A stretch of DNA of 64,000 nucleotides from Bacteroidales bacterium. Its GTDB lineage: Bacteria; Bacteroidota; Bacteroidia; Bacteroidales; WCHB1-69. Below, one piece after another: positions 54,412 through 63,016 of the stretch. The stretch spans positions 80,049-144,048 of the forward strand of contig JAFRUI010000018.1 in NCBI GenBank assembly GCA_017438945.1. Reading direction: 5' to 3'. The translations under genes and the position numbers were made by a program. The first letter of the stretch is position 1. The number at the start of each line of letters is the position of its first letter. The notes beneath the pieces were generated by a model. It worked only from the letters and a program-made list of their open reading frames with translations, ran no database searches and was not told the origin of the DNA.

Positions 54412-55089
54412 CAGTTGCCAGTTAATCGGTGTCTTCCCCATCGACACCAGGATCTCGTTTGTGCGGGAGAAGTGGCGGCATCCGAAGAAACCGCGGGATG
54501 CGGAGAGCGGCGACGGGTGCGGAGCCGTGAGCACATAATGTTTGGATGTATCGATAAGACGCTGTTTCTCAATGGCATAGTTACCCCACAGCAGGAAGAC
54601 AAGTCCCTCACGCTGTTCCGAGAGCCGCTGTATGGCGCAGTCGGTGAAAGTTTCCCAACCGTGACGCTGGTGCGAGCCTGCCTGATGCGCCCGCACGGTG
54701 AGAGTCGCATTGAGCAGCAACACCCCCTGGTTCGCCCACGACTGCAGATTGCCGCTTCTCGGCGGAACAAAACCCACATCCGTGCTCAGCTCCTTGAAGA
54801 TGTTCTGCAGCGACTTCGGAATCGGCACGCCATCCTGTACCGAGAAACACAATCCGTGCGCCTGCCCTTCCCCATGATAGGGATCCTGTCCGATAATCAC
54901 GACCTTCACCTTATCAAACGGCGTGGAATTGAACGCATTGAAAATCTTTGGCCCCGGCGGAAAAACGAGATAGTGTTTCTTCTCTTCCACCAAAAAGGCT
55001 TTCAGTTCCGCGAAATAGGGAGCTTGGAATTGATCCCAAAGCACCTGTTTCCAGGATTCGTCGATGTTGGGGTTGATTGAGACTTGCAT
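54409..55089 (-). CDS. ung: Uracil-DNA glycosylase, family 1
   Basis: The 226-residue enzyme removes uracil from DNA. The water-activating motif is [13 protein letters not shown] with Asp69, the uracil-binding and pro-rich loop [24 protein letters not shown] follows, and the leucine/histidine loop is [16 protein letters not shown]. Length and motifs match the Ung family fully. The gene is preceded by an AAGTCTAAGTCT repeat and followed by the largest GATGA array in the window; it may share a transcript with the AddB-like gene downstream. Confidence 0.96.
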   Translation of the reverse strand: MQVSINPNIDESWKQVLWDQFQAPYFAELKAFLVEEKKHYLVFPPGPKIFNAFNSTPFDKVKVVIIGQDPYHGEGQAHGLCFSVQDGVPIPKSLQNIFKELSTDVGFVPPRSGNLQSWANQGVLLLNATLTVRAHQAGSHQRHGWETFTDCAIQRLSEQREGLVFLLWGNYAIEKQRLIDTSKHYVLTAPHPSPLSASRGFFGCRHFSRTNEILVSMGKTPINWQL

Positions 55090-55117
55090 GATTGTTGGTT
55101 GTTAAAGGGGGTGTACG

Positions 55118-55178
55118 ATGACTTAGACTTAGACTTAAACTTAGACTTAAACTTAGACTTAGACTTAGACTTAAACTT
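55118..55178 (-). repeat. AAGTCTAAGTCTAAGTTT hexamer array between ung and the IVP gene
   Basis: Ten consecutive 6-bp units (GACTTA or AACTTA on the plus strand). It lies upstream of ung in the sense direction AAGTCTAAGTC and is the inverse of the tract at 55620-55683. Confidence 0.93.
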
Positions 55179-55205
55179 TATTTAGAGATGTTTGGAAAAA
55201 AAATG

Positions 55206-55213
55206 TATTTTTG
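55206..55213 (+). promoter_or_regulatory. -7 box of the IVP-type gene
   Basis: TATTTTTG followed by CAAAA, 50 nt before the ATG at 55263. Confidence 0.6.
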
Positions 55214-55262
55214 CAAAATATTTATTATTTAAGTAACTTAAAATTAACTAAAACCAGTAAAA

Positions 55263-55619
55263 ATGAGAAATTTCAGAAACTATGACATGTGGAAGATATC
55301 ACTTAAGCTCAGCGCAGAGATATATCAGATAGTAAACAAATTTCCATCCTACGAAAGATTTGGTTTGTCTGGACAAATGCGGAGGGCTTCGGTTTCAATT
55401 GTCTCAAATATAGCGGAAGGATCTAGTAGAAGTAGTGAAAAAGATTTTGCACATTTTCTGCAAATCAGTTTAGGATCCGCTTATGAATTAGAAACGCAAT
55501 TATATATCGCACAACAATTAGGTTACATTACAAAAGAAGTGCTGGACAAACTTCTGTCAGAAATCAACTCAATAGAAAGACAAGTTTACGAAATGATTCA
55601 CAGACTAACCTGCAAATGA
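55263..55619 (+). CDS. Four-helix bundle protein of the 23S rRNA intervening-sequence (IVP/Avd-like) family
   Basis: The 118-residue protein matches the small IVP family (PF05635): FRNYDMWKISLKLSAEIYQIV, then FPSYERFGLSGQMRRASVSIVSNIAEGS, SSEKDFAHFLQISLGSAYELETQL and LLSEINSIERQVYEMIHRL. Members are helical bundles that form pentamers, first known from insertions in 23S rRNA and related to the Avd protein of diversity-generating retroelements. Here it is free-standing, with no rRNA or reverse transcriptase nearby. Codon use is noticeably richer in A and T (AGA, ATA, AAA) than in its neighbours, suggesting transfer. It is flanked by inverted GACTTA/TAAGTC tracts. Function unknown. Confidence 0.88.
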   Translation: MRNFRNYDMWKISLKLSAEIYQIVNKFPSYERFGLSGQMRRASVSIVSNIAEGSSRSSEKDFAHFLQISLGSAYELETQLYIAQQLGYITKEVLDKLLSEINSIERQVYEMIHRLTCK

Positions 55620-55683
55620 CAATCGTCTAAGTCATTGTCTAAGTCTAAGTCATAGTCAGAGTCAGAGTTATAGTCAAAGTTAC
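55620..55683 (+). repeat. GTCTAAGTCTAAGTC / AGTCAGAGTC tract after the IVP gene
   Basis: Begins right after the IVP stop and ends 20 nt before the purH stop. Its first part is the inverse of the GACTTA array before the IVP gene, so the two can pair across the gene. Confidence 0.9.
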
Positions 55684-55703
55684 TACCAGCGACAATGCCA
55701 CCG

Positions 55704-57239
55704 TCAGTGTTTGAAGTGCCGCACTCCCGTGAACACCATCGCGATTCCGAACTCGTTGCAGGCCTTGATCGAGTCTTCGTCGCGGACGCTGCCGCCGGGC
55801 TGGATGATGGCGGTGACGCCGTATTCCTTGGCCATCTTCACTACATCGTCAAAGGGGAAGAAGGCGTCGCTGGCGAGGCAGAGATTGGCTGTTAGTCCTT
55901 TTGCCTTAGCTTCTTCCAAGGCGATATGGGCAGCACCAACACGATTCATCTGTCCTGCGCCGACACCGGCAATACAACCGTTGCAAGCCACCGTAATGGC
56001 GTTGGAACGCACGTGCTTGCATATCGTCATCGCAAGTTTCAAGTTTTCCATCTCCGCTGCCGTTGGGGCTTTTTCCGTCACCACCTTAAGTTCGTAATCC
56101 TCAAAACGTTTGCGATCGAGCGACTGGCAAAGCAGACCGCCAGCCACGCTGACGTACATCCGCTCATCGGCGTTGGATTTGTCAGTGCTGAAGGTCATCA
56201 ATCGGATATTCTTCTTGGTGGAAAGATGGTCGAAGGCTTCTTTCGTGAACGAAGGAGCAAGGATGATCTCGAGGAAGACGGGCTTCATCGCCTCTGCGGT
56301 TGGCAGGTCGATTTCGCGGTTGGAGGCCACGATGCCACCGAAGATGGAGACGCTGTCAGCCTCGTAAGCGCGGGTCCAGGCCTCCAAAGCGGTTTCACCG
56401 AGTCCCACGCCGCAAGGGTTCTTGTGTTTCACGGCCACCATTGTCGGGCCGTCAAATTCGCGCAGAATCTGCAAGGCGGCATCTGCGTCTTGTATATTGT
56501 TGTACGACAACTCTTTACCATGTAATTGCTCAGCCCAAGCCATAGAGAATCCCTGTTTCTTGCCGGCATAGAACGCAGCATCCTGATGCGGGTTCTCCCC
56601 ATAACGCAACGACTGCTTTTTGGTAAAGGTAAGTGTCAGATTCTCAGGATATTCCTCACCTGTCTTTTCCGTCAGGTATGTGGAGATATAGGTATCGTAG
56701 GCGGCGGTGTGGCGGAAAACTTTGGCGGCCAGACGACGACGGGTCTCCAAAGTGGTGTCGCCGTGCGCTTTGAGTTCGTCCAGCACGGTGGCGTAGTCGG
56801 CATTATCGACCACCACCGTCACGAAAGCATGGTTTTTGGCCGCACTGCGCAGCATGGAAGGACCGCCGATGTCGATGTTCTCAATAGCATCCTCAAATGT
56901 AGTCCCCTCTTTTTCAATGGTTTGCTTAAAGGGATAGAGGTTCACCACCACCATATCAATGGGGGCGATGCCGTTGGATTCCATCTCCTTGACATGCTCG
57001 GGGTTGGTGCGTACGGAGAGGAGACCGCCATGCACTTTGGGATGCAGCGTCTTCACACGCCCGTCCATGATTTCGGGGAAGCCCGTTACATCACTGATGC
57101 CAATGGTTTTCACGCCCGCAGCCTCCAAGGCCTTACGCGTGCCACCCGTGGAAATGATTTCATAACCCAATTTTATAAGTTCTTGTGCGAAAGGCACTAC
57201 GCCTTCCTTGTTGCTCACACTGATAATCGCTCTTTTCAT
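55704..57239 (-). CDS. purH: Bifunctional AICAR transformylase / IMP cyclohydrolase
   Basis: The 511-residue enzyme performs the last two steps of IMP synthesis. The N-terminal cyclohydrolase domain (about 1-195) has [29 protein letters not shown], and [21 protein letters not shown]. The C-terminal transformylase has [15 protein letters not shown], the catalytic region [12 protein letters not shown] and the ending [25 protein letters not shown]. It is monocistronic and convergent with the IVP gene, with a minus-strand TATTTTTG box at 57264-57271. Confidence 0.97.
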   Translation of the reverse strand: MKRAIISVSNKEGVVPFAQELIKLGYEIISTGGTRKALEAAGVKTIGISDVTGFPEIMDGRVKTLHPKVHGGLLSVRTNPEHVKEMESNGIAPIDMVVVNLYPFKQTIEKEGTTFEDAIENIDIGGPSMLRSAAKNHAFVTVVVDNADYATVLDELKAHGDTTLETRRRLAAKVFRHTAAYDTYISTYLTEKTGEEYPENLTLTFTKKQSLRYGENPHQDAAFYAGKKQGFSMAWAEQLHGKELSYNNIQDADAALQILREFDGPTMVAVKHKNPCGVGLGETALEAWTRAYEADSVSIFGGIVASNREIDLPTAEAMKPVFLEIILAPSFTKEAFDHLSTKKNIRLMTFSTDKSNADERMYVSVAGGLLCQSLDRKRFEDYELKVVTEKAPTAAEMENLKLAMTICKHVRSNAITVACNGCIAGVGAGQMNRVGAAHIALEEAKAKGLTANLCLASDAFFPFDDVVKMAKEYGVTAIIQPGGSVRDEDSIKACNEFGIAMVFTGVRHFKH

Positions 57240-57263
57240 ATTTATTTAGAATAATTTGAAATG

Positions 57264-57271
57264 CAAAAATA
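57264..57271 (-). promoter_or_regulatory. -7 box of purH
   Basis: CAAAAATA on the plus strand, 25 nt upstream of the purH ATG. Confidence 0.6.
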
Positions 57272-57311
57272 CAAAAAAATGGACCTTGGCTTTCGGCGCT
57301 GCCACGGAATG

Positions 57312-57602
57312 TCACTGGCGGAACATAATATCGCGGACCAGGGGGCCAAAGTCTTTTTCCATCTTCTTCAATATCTGTGATTTATGACCGAAAAGTTCGA
57401 AGCGGAGGGCAGCGTTCTGCACCCGAACATAGAGGATGCCGTTGCGGAGATCCTCGCACTTCGAGAGTTGGGCGCAGATATCCCCCACATATTCCGGCCA
57501 ACGGTCAAACAGCAGCTGCTTGTCCATCAGGTGCTGCTTCCCCGACTGGCTCACAAAACGGCCAATCAGCTCTTTCAAGTTCATTTCGTGTTCGTCACGC
57601 AT
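57312..57602 (-). CDS. DUF721 (DciA-like) small protein
   Basis: The 96-residue protein has the DUF721 pattern: LKELIGRFVSQSGKQHLMDKQLLFDRWPEYVG near the start and RNGILYVRVQNAALRFELFGHKSQILKKM in the middle, ending FGPLVRDIMFRQ. Some DUF721 proteins (DciA) load the replicative helicase; the short Bacteroidota form may do the same, but this is inference. The ATG at 57602 lies right after a TAACC-type leader; a second ATG at 57584 is possible. Confidence 0.82.
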   Translation of the reverse strand: MRDEHEMNLKELIGRFVSQSGKQHLMDKQLLFDRWPEYVGDICAQLSKCEDLRNGILYVRVQNAALRFELFGHKSQILKKMEKDFGPLVRDIMFRQ

Positions 57603-57657
57603 TTGTAAATGGTTATTGGTTATAGGTTATTGGTTATTGAAGCCGGGTTATAGGTTA
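57603..57657 (-). repeat. TAACC-type leader repeat directly before the DUF721 gene
   Basis: On the coding strand: AACCTATAACCCGGCTTCAA, then TAACCAATAACCTATAACCA and ATAACCATTTACAA, then ATG. Same family as the nfeD, tyrS, helicase and trmH leaders. Confidence 0.93.
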
Positions 57658-57683
57658 AGGTTAAGGGGTTAAAGGTTAGGAGG

Positions 57684-58295
57684 TTAAAGTATTTGCATAT
57701 ACTTATGGGCCTGGAGGGATACCCGCCATTTCGGATGTGCGAGCACATATTCCACCAAACGGCCCATAATCACGTTGCAGCGGTTCCAGTCGGGCTGAAG
57801 GAGGAGGAGACAGTTCTTGCTGACCTTGCGGGCATTCTCTTCGGCCCAAATGAAATCCTCCTCGCTGCCGATGATGACTTTCAGCTCATTGGCTTTGGCG
57901 AGGATTTCGGGTTTAGGTGCCGCACCGTATTTCGGCGACAGACAGATCCAGTCCCAGTCGCCGGACAGTGGTTGGGAACCGGAGGTTTCGAGGAAACACT
58001 GGATTCCGTGCTCGTGAATCTTGGTGCAGAGAGGCCCCATGTTGTAGAGCAGGGGCTCGCCGCCGGTGACCACCACGGCTCTGGCAGGTTTCTGCGCCGC
58101 CCGCTCCACGATCTCATCCACGTCAACCAACGGATATTTGGTGGCGTCCCAAGTGCGCATCTCATCGCAGAAGGAGCAACCCACCTCGCAGCCGCCCACA
58201 CGAATGAACCATGCGGCTTTCCCCGTATGGTACCCTTCACCCTGAAGCGAGTAAAATTCTTCAACTACAGGTAAATATAAACCTTTTTTATCCAT
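57684..58295 (-). CDS. queE: 7-carboxy-7-deazaguanine synthase QueE
   Basis: The 203-residue radical SAM enzyme makes 7-carboxy-7-deazaguanine, the ring-contraction step of queuosine synthesis. The cluster motif is CEVGCSFC (Cys36, Cys40, Cys43) after FIRVGGC, preceded by EEFYSLQGEGYHTGKAAWFIR (SAM and substrate loops), with TGGEPLLYN as the SAM-binding GGE motif. It pairs in pathway with queG at the left end of the window. The upstream gap is shared with xylB and holds promoter boxes on both strands. Confidence 0.95.
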   Translation of the reverse strand: MDKKGLYLPVVEEFYSLQGEGYHTGKAAWFIRVGGCEVGCSFCDEMRTWDATKYPLVDVDEIVERAAQKPARAVVVTGGEPLLYNMGPLCTKIHEHGIQCFLETSGSQPLSGDWDWICLSPKYGAAPKPEILAKANELKVIIGSEEDFIWAEENARKVSKNCLLLLQPDWNRCNVIMGRLVEYVLAHPKWRVSLQAHKYMQIL

Positions 58296-58318
58296 ATTCT
58301 ATTTCAATAACAAGAGTG

Positions 58319-58326
58319 CAAAAATA
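58319..58326 (-). promoter_or_regulatory. -7 box of queE
   Basis: CAAAAATA on the plus strand (TATTTTTG on the minus strand), 24 nt upstream of the ATG at 58295. Confidence 0.55.
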
Positions 58327-58353
58327 CATTTTTTCTCGGACAGCAGATAAGCA

Positions 58354-58370
58354 TATTTTTGCTATTTTTG
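58354..58370 (+). promoter_or_regulatory. Two tandem -7 boxes of the xylose operon
   Basis: TATTTTTG at 58354-58361 and again at 58363-58370, 9 bp apart, 34 nt before the xylB ATG. The arrangement resembles the doubled box upstream of the acyltransferase at 20606. Confidence 0.6.
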
Positions 58371-58403
58371 CAGCATGTTTCTATATGGCGAAATAACAAG
58401 GAC

Positions 58404-59888
58404 ATGTGTTTTTTAGGCATTGATATCGGCAGTTCCTCTGTGAAAGTAGTTCTCATGGACGGCGCCTCGGGACAACCTGTGGCCTCCGCTTTCGCTCCGC
58501 AAACAGAAGCCCCCATTTCGGCCCCTCAGAACGGCTGGGCGGAACAAAATCCGTCCGACTGGTGGGCATATCTCAAAACCGCGTTACGTAACGCTTTGCG
58601 TGAATCCCACCAGGCCGCACGCAACATCCGAGCCATCGGCATCACCTATCAGATGCATGGTTTAATACTGGTTGACAAGAAGTTACAAGTGCTCCGTCCT
58701 AGCATCATCTGGTGTGACAGTCGGGCGGTGCCATACGGAAACCGGGCTTTCGAGGCGTTGGGGGAGGACTTTTGTCTGCAGCATTTGCTCAACAATCCGG
58801 GCAACTTCACGGCCGCCAAACTGGCATGGGTGCGGGAGAACGAGCCGGAACTTTTCGAGCGAATCTACAAATTCATGCTGCCGGGCGACTACATTGCCAT
58901 GCGGATGACCGGCGAGGTACGCACCACGGTGCCAGGACTTTCGGAGGGCATCTTTTGGGATTTTCAGGAGAACCGTGTGTCAGAGCCTCTGCTGTCGCAG
59001 CTCGGAATCCCTGCCAATCTGATTGCCGATTTGGCACCTACTTTCGGGGAACAAGGACGGTTAACTGCGGAAGCCGCGGCGGAATTGGGTCTTGCCCCAG
59101 GTATCCCCATCTGTTACCGGGCGGGTGACCAACCCAACAACGCCCTTTCCCTCAACGTGTTGAATCCTGGAGAGGTGGCGGCAACCGCCGGCACTTCCGG
59201 CGTGGTCTATGGCATCAGCGACCAAATCTGCACCGACCCAAAATCCCGCATCAACATCTTCGCGCACGTCAACCACAGCACGAATGCTCCCCGCTTGGGT
59301 GTGATGCACTGCACCAACGGAGTGGGCATCCAGAATGCCTGGATGAAACGGATGGTGGCCCCTGAAAAGAGTTACGAACAATTCAACGAAATGGCCGCCC
59401 AGGCCCCTGTCGGCTGCGACGGCGTTTCCGTCTTGCCTTTCGGAAACGGTGCCGAGCGAATATTGGAGAACCGACAAATCGGGGCTTCTATCCATGGCTT
59501 GAACTTTAACAACCACAATGCCAATACGTTGGCACGAGCCGCACAAGAAGGTGTGGCCTTTTCGTTCAAATACGGCATGGACATCATGCAGCAGACCGGA
59601 ATGGACACCAATGTTATCCGCGCCGGACACGCCAATATGTTCTTGAGTCCGATTTTCCGGACCACACTGGCCACGGTCGCCAATGCCGTCATCGAGCTGT
59701 ACGACACAAACGGAGCCATGGGTGCGGCCATCGGTGCTGCACTCGGCTGCGGGTATTACGCCACACCCGAAGAGGCCTTCCGGACGTTACGCAAGCTGGC
59801 AGTCGTGGAACCGGATGTGGAAAACAAGTCCGCCTATCTGGAAGCGTATGAACGCTGGCGGATGTGCGATGAGACGATGACGCGATGA
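58404..59888 (+). CDS. xylB: Xylulokinase
   Basis: I start at the ATG at 58404 (MCFLGIDIG, 494 residues), which has AAGGA just upstream; the frame is open further back only through a TTG. The FGGY-kinase motifs are the ATP-site start LGIDIGSSSVKVVLMD, the substrate motif QMHGLILVDKK with ITYQMHG, AGDQPNNALSLNVLNPGEVAATAGTSG and the ATPase helix NAVIELYDTNGAMGAAIGAALG. It phosphorylates D-xylulose. The last residues, MCDETMTR, and the stop are encoded by the GATGA array that starts here. Confidence 0.93.
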   Translation: MCFLGIDIGSSSVKVVLMDGASGQPVASAFAPQTEAPISAPQNGWAEQNPSDWWAYLKTALRNALRESHQAARNIRAIGITYQMHGLILVDKKLQVLRPSIIWCDSRAVPYGNRAFEALGEDFCLQHLLNNPGNFTAAKLAWVRENEPELFERIYKFMLPGDYIAMRMTGEVRTTVPGLSEGIFWDFQENRVSEPLLSQLGIPANLIADLAPTFGEQGRLTAEAAAELGLAPGIPICYRAGDQPNNALSLNVLNPGEVAATAGTSGVVYGISDQICTDPKSRINIFAHVNHSTNAPRLGVMHCTNGVGIQNAWMKRMVAPEKSYEQFNEMAAQAPVGCDGVSVLPFGNGAERILENRQIGASIHGLNFNNHNANTLARAAQEGVAFSFKYGMDIMQQTGMDTNVIRAGHANMFLSPIFRTTLATVANAVIELYDTNGAMGAAIGAALGCGYYATPEEAFRTLRKLAVVEPDVENKSAYLEAYERWRMCDETMTR

Positions 59889-59917
59889 GACGATGAGGCG
59901 ATGAAGAAAGATGAAAG
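59866..59917 (+). repeat. GATGA-rich array across the xylB stop codon
   Basis: GCGATGAGACGATGACGCGAT, GAGACGATGAGGCGATGAAG and AAAGATGAAAGAC; the xylB TGA at 59886-59888 is inside it. Same unit as at 3651 and 54313, in the sense direction. Confidence 0.92.
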
Positions 59918-59980
59918 ACAACAAGTGTGGATATCACGTAACTATTTGATTCTTAAACTTAGCAATAAATCATAAACAAT

Positions 59981-61309
59981 ATGGAATATTACCAAGGACA
60001 AACCGCATTTTTTCCCAATATCGGGAAAATCAATTTCGAAGGCAAGGATTCCAAGAATCCGTTAGCTTTCCACTATTATGATGAGAACCGTGTGGTCATG
60101 GGCAAAACCATGAAGGAGCACCTCAAGTTCGCGATGGCCTACTGGCACACGCTTTGCGCCGACGGGGTCGATCAGTTCGGCGGGCCTACCAAAACGTTCC
60201 CGTGGAACAACGCCGCCGACCCAATTTCGCGTGCCAAGTACAAGATGGACGCCGCGTTCGAGTTCATGACCAAGTGTTCGATCCCGTACTACTGCTTCCA
60301 CGATGTGGATGTGGTGGAGCCCGGCGACTCGTTAGCCGAATTCGAGAAACGCTTAGCCACGATGGTGGAGCATGCCAAAGGGTTGCAACAGACTACGGGA
60401 CAGAAACTTCTGTGGTCCACAGCCAACGTTTTCGGGCACAAACGTTACATGAACGGCGCGGCCACCAACCCCGACTTCCATGTCACAACGTTTGCCGCCA
60501 CGCAGATCAAGAACGCCATTGACGCATGCATCGCGTTGGGTGGTCAAAACTACGTTTTCTGGGGCGGTCGCGAGGGGTACATGTCGTTGCTCAACACCGA
60601 CATGAAACGCGAGAAGGAGCACCTCGCCATGATGCTGACGATGGCCCGTGACTATGGCCGCAAGAACGGTTTCAAGGGAACTTTCCTCGTAGAGCCGAAG
60701 CCGATGGAACCCACGAAGCACCAGTACGATGTGGATGCCGAAACGGTCATCGGGTTCCTGCGCCATTATGGTTTGGACAAAGACTTCGCCCTGAACATCG
60801 AGGTGAACCACGCGACGCTGGCCGGCCACACCTTCGAGCACGAGCTGCAGTGCGCCGCCGACGCGGGCATGTTATGCAGCATCGACATCAACCGCGGCGA
60901 CTACCAAAACGGCTGGGACACCGACCAGTTCCCCATCGACATCTACGAGTTGACAATGGCGTGGTTGGTGATTCTGCAGGGTGGCGGCTTTACCACCGGC
61001 GGCACCAATTTCGACGCCAAGACGCGTCGCAATTCCACCGATTTGGAGGATCTCTTCTACGCGCATATCAGCGGCATGGACGCTTTCGCCCGCGCGTTGC
61101 TCACCGCTGCAGCCATCATAGAAAACTCCGACCTCTTGAAGATGCGCGCCCAACGCTACGCCTCCTTCGACGAAGGGCAAGGCAAGGCCTTCGAAGAAGG
61201 CAAGCTAACGTTGGAAGACATGCGCAATATCGCCCTGCAACTTCCCGAGCCGCAACAGATTAGCGGCCAGCAGGAATTGTATGAGATGATAGTGAATATG
61301 TATGTGTAA
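59981..61309 (+). CDS. xylA: Xylose isomerase
   Basis: The 442-residue metal enzyme interconverts D-xylose and D-xylulose. The catalytic His107 is in [13 protein letters not shown]; metal ligands lie in [33 protein letters not shown] and [18 protein letters not shown]; the substrate-site motif [16 protein letters not shown] is intact. Length matches class II xylose isomerases of Bacteroidota. It lies between xylB and the permease gene in one operon. Confidence 0.97.
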   Translation: MEYYQGQTAFFPNIGKINFEGKDSKNPLAFHYYDENRVVMGKTMKEHLKFAMAYWHTLCADGVDQFGGPTKTFPWNNAADPISRAKYKMDAAFEFMTKCSIPYYCFHDVDVVEPGDSLAEFEKRLATMVEHAKGLQQTTGQKLLWSTANVFGHKRYMNGAATNPDFHVTTFAATQIKNAIDACIALGGQNYVFWGGREGYMSLLNTDMKREKEHLAMMLTMARDYGRKNGFKGTFLVEPKPMEPTKHQYDVDAETVIGFLRHYGLDKDFALNIEVNHATLAGHTFEHELQCAADAGMLCSIDINRGDYQNGWDTDQFPIDIYELTMAWLVILQGGGFTTGGTNFDAKTRRNSTDLEDLFYAHISGMDAFARALLTAAAIIENSDLLKMRAQRYASFDEGQGKAFEEGKLTLEDMRNIALQLPEPQQISGQQELYEMIVNMYV

Positions 61310-61335
61310 ATAGTTTCAGATTTCAAGTTTCAGGT

Positions 61336-61366
61336 TTTTGAACCTTGAACTTTGAACCTTGAACCA
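61336..61366 (+). repeat. CCTTGAACTTTGAACC repeat between xylA and the permease
   Basis: TTTTGAACCTTGAACTTTGA, then ACCTTGAACC. Same words as after the SF1 helicase (30490-30532). Confidence 0.88.
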
Positions 61367-61379
61367 AAATCAGAAAGAT

Positions 61380-62930
61380 ATGAAGAGTAACAAACTTTAC
61401 ATTCTTGCGCTGACGCTCGTGGCCACGATGGGCGGCTTGCTGTTCGGTTACGACACAGCGGTGATTTCCGGTACGGTGGAGTCGTTGCGCGTCTTCTTCA
61501 TTGATCCTCAAAATCTTCCGGCAGCGCAGGCCAACGCGCTGGAGGGATTTGTGGTGAGCAGCGCGCTAATCGGCTGTATTATAGGGGCTTGTCTGGCAGG
61601 CTGGCTATCGCAGAAACTCGGCCGCAAACCAGCGTTGATGATAGCCGCCATACTCTTTCTGGCTTCCGCAGTCCGTTCCGCATGGCCGGAAATCTTCTGG
61701 GGGCCTCCCGGTTCCGGCGACTACACCTTCATCAACCACTTTGTCTTCTACCGCATCAGCGGCGGTGTGGGCGTGGGTATCGCCTCCATGCTTTCCCCGA
61801 TGTACATTGCTGAAATCGCACCTTCGAACCGGCGTGGCACGCTGGTCTCCCTCAACCAATTCGCCATCATCCTCGGCATGTTGATCATCTACTTCGTGAA
61901 CTACAACATCGCAGGACGCGGTGACGCTAACTGGCTACACACCATCGGCTGGCGACAGATGTTCGCCTCCGAGATGATCCCGGCGGGTATATTCCTTGTC
62001 GCCCTCTTCTTCGTGCCCGAGACACCCCGCTACCTCGTCATGCGCGGTCGCGAAGAGAAAGCCCTCAAAGTGCTGCGTAGGATTTCCGGTGACGATGCCG
62101 AAAAAGAGATGTCGGCCATCCGCGAGAGTCTGAACGAGAAAGGGCAGTCCATGCGGGCGTTCTACCTCTTCATGCTCGCCTGGCTTCTCCTGTTTGTGGC
62201 GGGCTATTTCATTCTGAAACTCTGTTCGGTCAACAGCGCGTTGGAAATCGCCTTGTTGGTCAGCTTCCTCATCTCGCTTATCGTTCCGATCCACAACTAC
62301 GGTCTCGGCATCATCGTGGTGGGTGTCCTGCTGGCCTCCCTGCAGCAATTCATCGGTATCAACGTGGTGCTTTACTATGCCCCGGAAATCTTCAAGACGA
62401 TGGGTGCGGCCACCGACACTGCTCTGCTTCAGCAGATTATCGTGGGCGCGGTGAACCTCTCTTTCACCATCCTGGCTATCTTGACCGTCGATAAGTTCGG
62501 CCGCCGCCCGCTGATGATCATCGGTGCGCTCGTGATGGCGCTCTCCATGTTCATCCTCGGCACCACTTTCTATACACATAATGTGGGCATGGGTTCGCTC
62601 GTCTGCATGCTGGTCTATACGGCGGGCTTCGCCATGTCGTGGGGTCCCGTCTGCTGGGTACTGCTGTCGGAAATCTTCCCCAACTCCATCCGTTCCATGG
62701 TGATGAGTGTCGCCGTGGCCTCGCAATGGATCTCCAACTTCTTAGTCTCTTGGACGTTCCCGATGCTGGACAAGAATGAGACCCTTACCGCGATGTTCAA
62801 CCACGGTTTTTCCTATTGGATTTACGGTCTGATGGGTGTTCTCGCGGCCATCTTCATCTGGAAGATGGTGCCGGAAACCACCGGAAAATCATTGGAAGAG
62901 ATGGAGAAATATTGGAAAAAAAGAAAATAA
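61380..62930 (+). CDS. xylE: Xylose:proton symporter, MFS sugar porter
   Basis: The 516-residue inner-membrane transporter starts at the ATG at 61380; the longer frame back to a TTG runs through the upstream repeat. It has about twelve hydrophobic helices and the sugar-porter signatures GLLFGYDTAVISGTVESL, LSQKLGRKPALMIAA, VGIASMLSPMYIAEIAPSNRRG, VPETPRYLVMRGREEKA, DKFGRRPLMIIGALVMA and VPETTGKSLEEMEKYW. With xylB and xylA it imports and channels xylose into the pentose phosphate pathway; substrate is inferred from these neighbours. No regulator is in the window. Confidence 0.9.
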   Translation: MKSNKLYILALTLVATMGGLLFGYDTAVISGTVESLRVFFIDPQNLPAAQANALEGFVVSSALIGCIIGACLAGWLSQKLGRKPALMIAAILFLASAVRSAWPEIFWGPPGSGDYTFINHFVFYRISGGVGVGIASMLSPMYIAEIAPSNRRGTLVSLNQFAIILGMLIIYFVNYNIAGRGDANWLHTIGWRQMFASEMIPAGIFLVALFFVPETPRYLVMRGREEKALKVLRRISGDDAEKEMSAIRESLNEKGQSMRAFYLFMLAWLLLFVAGYFILKLCSVNSALEIALLVSFLISLIVPIHNYGLGIIVVGVLLASLQQFIGINVVLYYAPEIFKTMGAATDTALLQQIIVGAVNLSFTILAILTVDKFGRRPLMIIGALVMALSMFILGTTFYTHNVGMGSLVCMLVYTAGFAMSWGPVCWVLLSEIFPNSIRSMVMSVAVASQWISNFLVSWTFPMLDKNETLTAMFNHGFSYWIYGLMGVLAAIFIWKMVPETTGKSLEEMEKYWKKRK

Positions 62931-62933
62931 AAA

Positions 62934-62966
62934 AAACGGGGGCTGATGATGAATCAGCCCTCGTTT
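62934..62966 (-). terminator. Hairpin terminator for dnaK (minus strand)
   Basis: 14-bp stem (one G-T pair) with core GGGCTGAT/ATCAGCCC and loop GATGA. The A-run at 62931-62936 gives a T-run on the minus strand, so it terminates the dnaK transcript. Confidence 0.85.
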
Positions 62967-62975
62967 GGGTATATT

Positions 62976-63010
62976 GTAGGGGCGAATAAACATTCGCCCC
63001 TACGTTTTTT
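62976..63010 (+). terminator. Hairpin terminator for xylE made of a dispersed palindrome
   Basis: Perfect 12-bp arms GTAGGGGCGAAT / ATTCGCCCCTAC (62976-62987 and 62992-63003) with loop AAAC, followed by GTTTTTT. The arms match the palindrome at 32130-32157. Confidence 0.88.
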
Positions 63011-63016
63011 CGTGGA

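Noticed and set aside
54199..55080. A 293-codon plus-strand frame opposite ung, rich in IASSSHR repeats
   Set aside because: It is the antisense of ung plus the GATGA array; the reverse of GACGATGA has no stop codons, so it stays open by chance.
55263..55619. Diversity-generating retroelement based on the Avd-like protein
   Set aside because: No reverse transcriptase, template repeat or variable target gene is present in the window.
61359..61379. Upstream TTG start for the xylose permease
   Set aside because: It begins inside the CCTTGAACC repeat; the ATG at 61380 gives the standard sugar-porter N-terminus.
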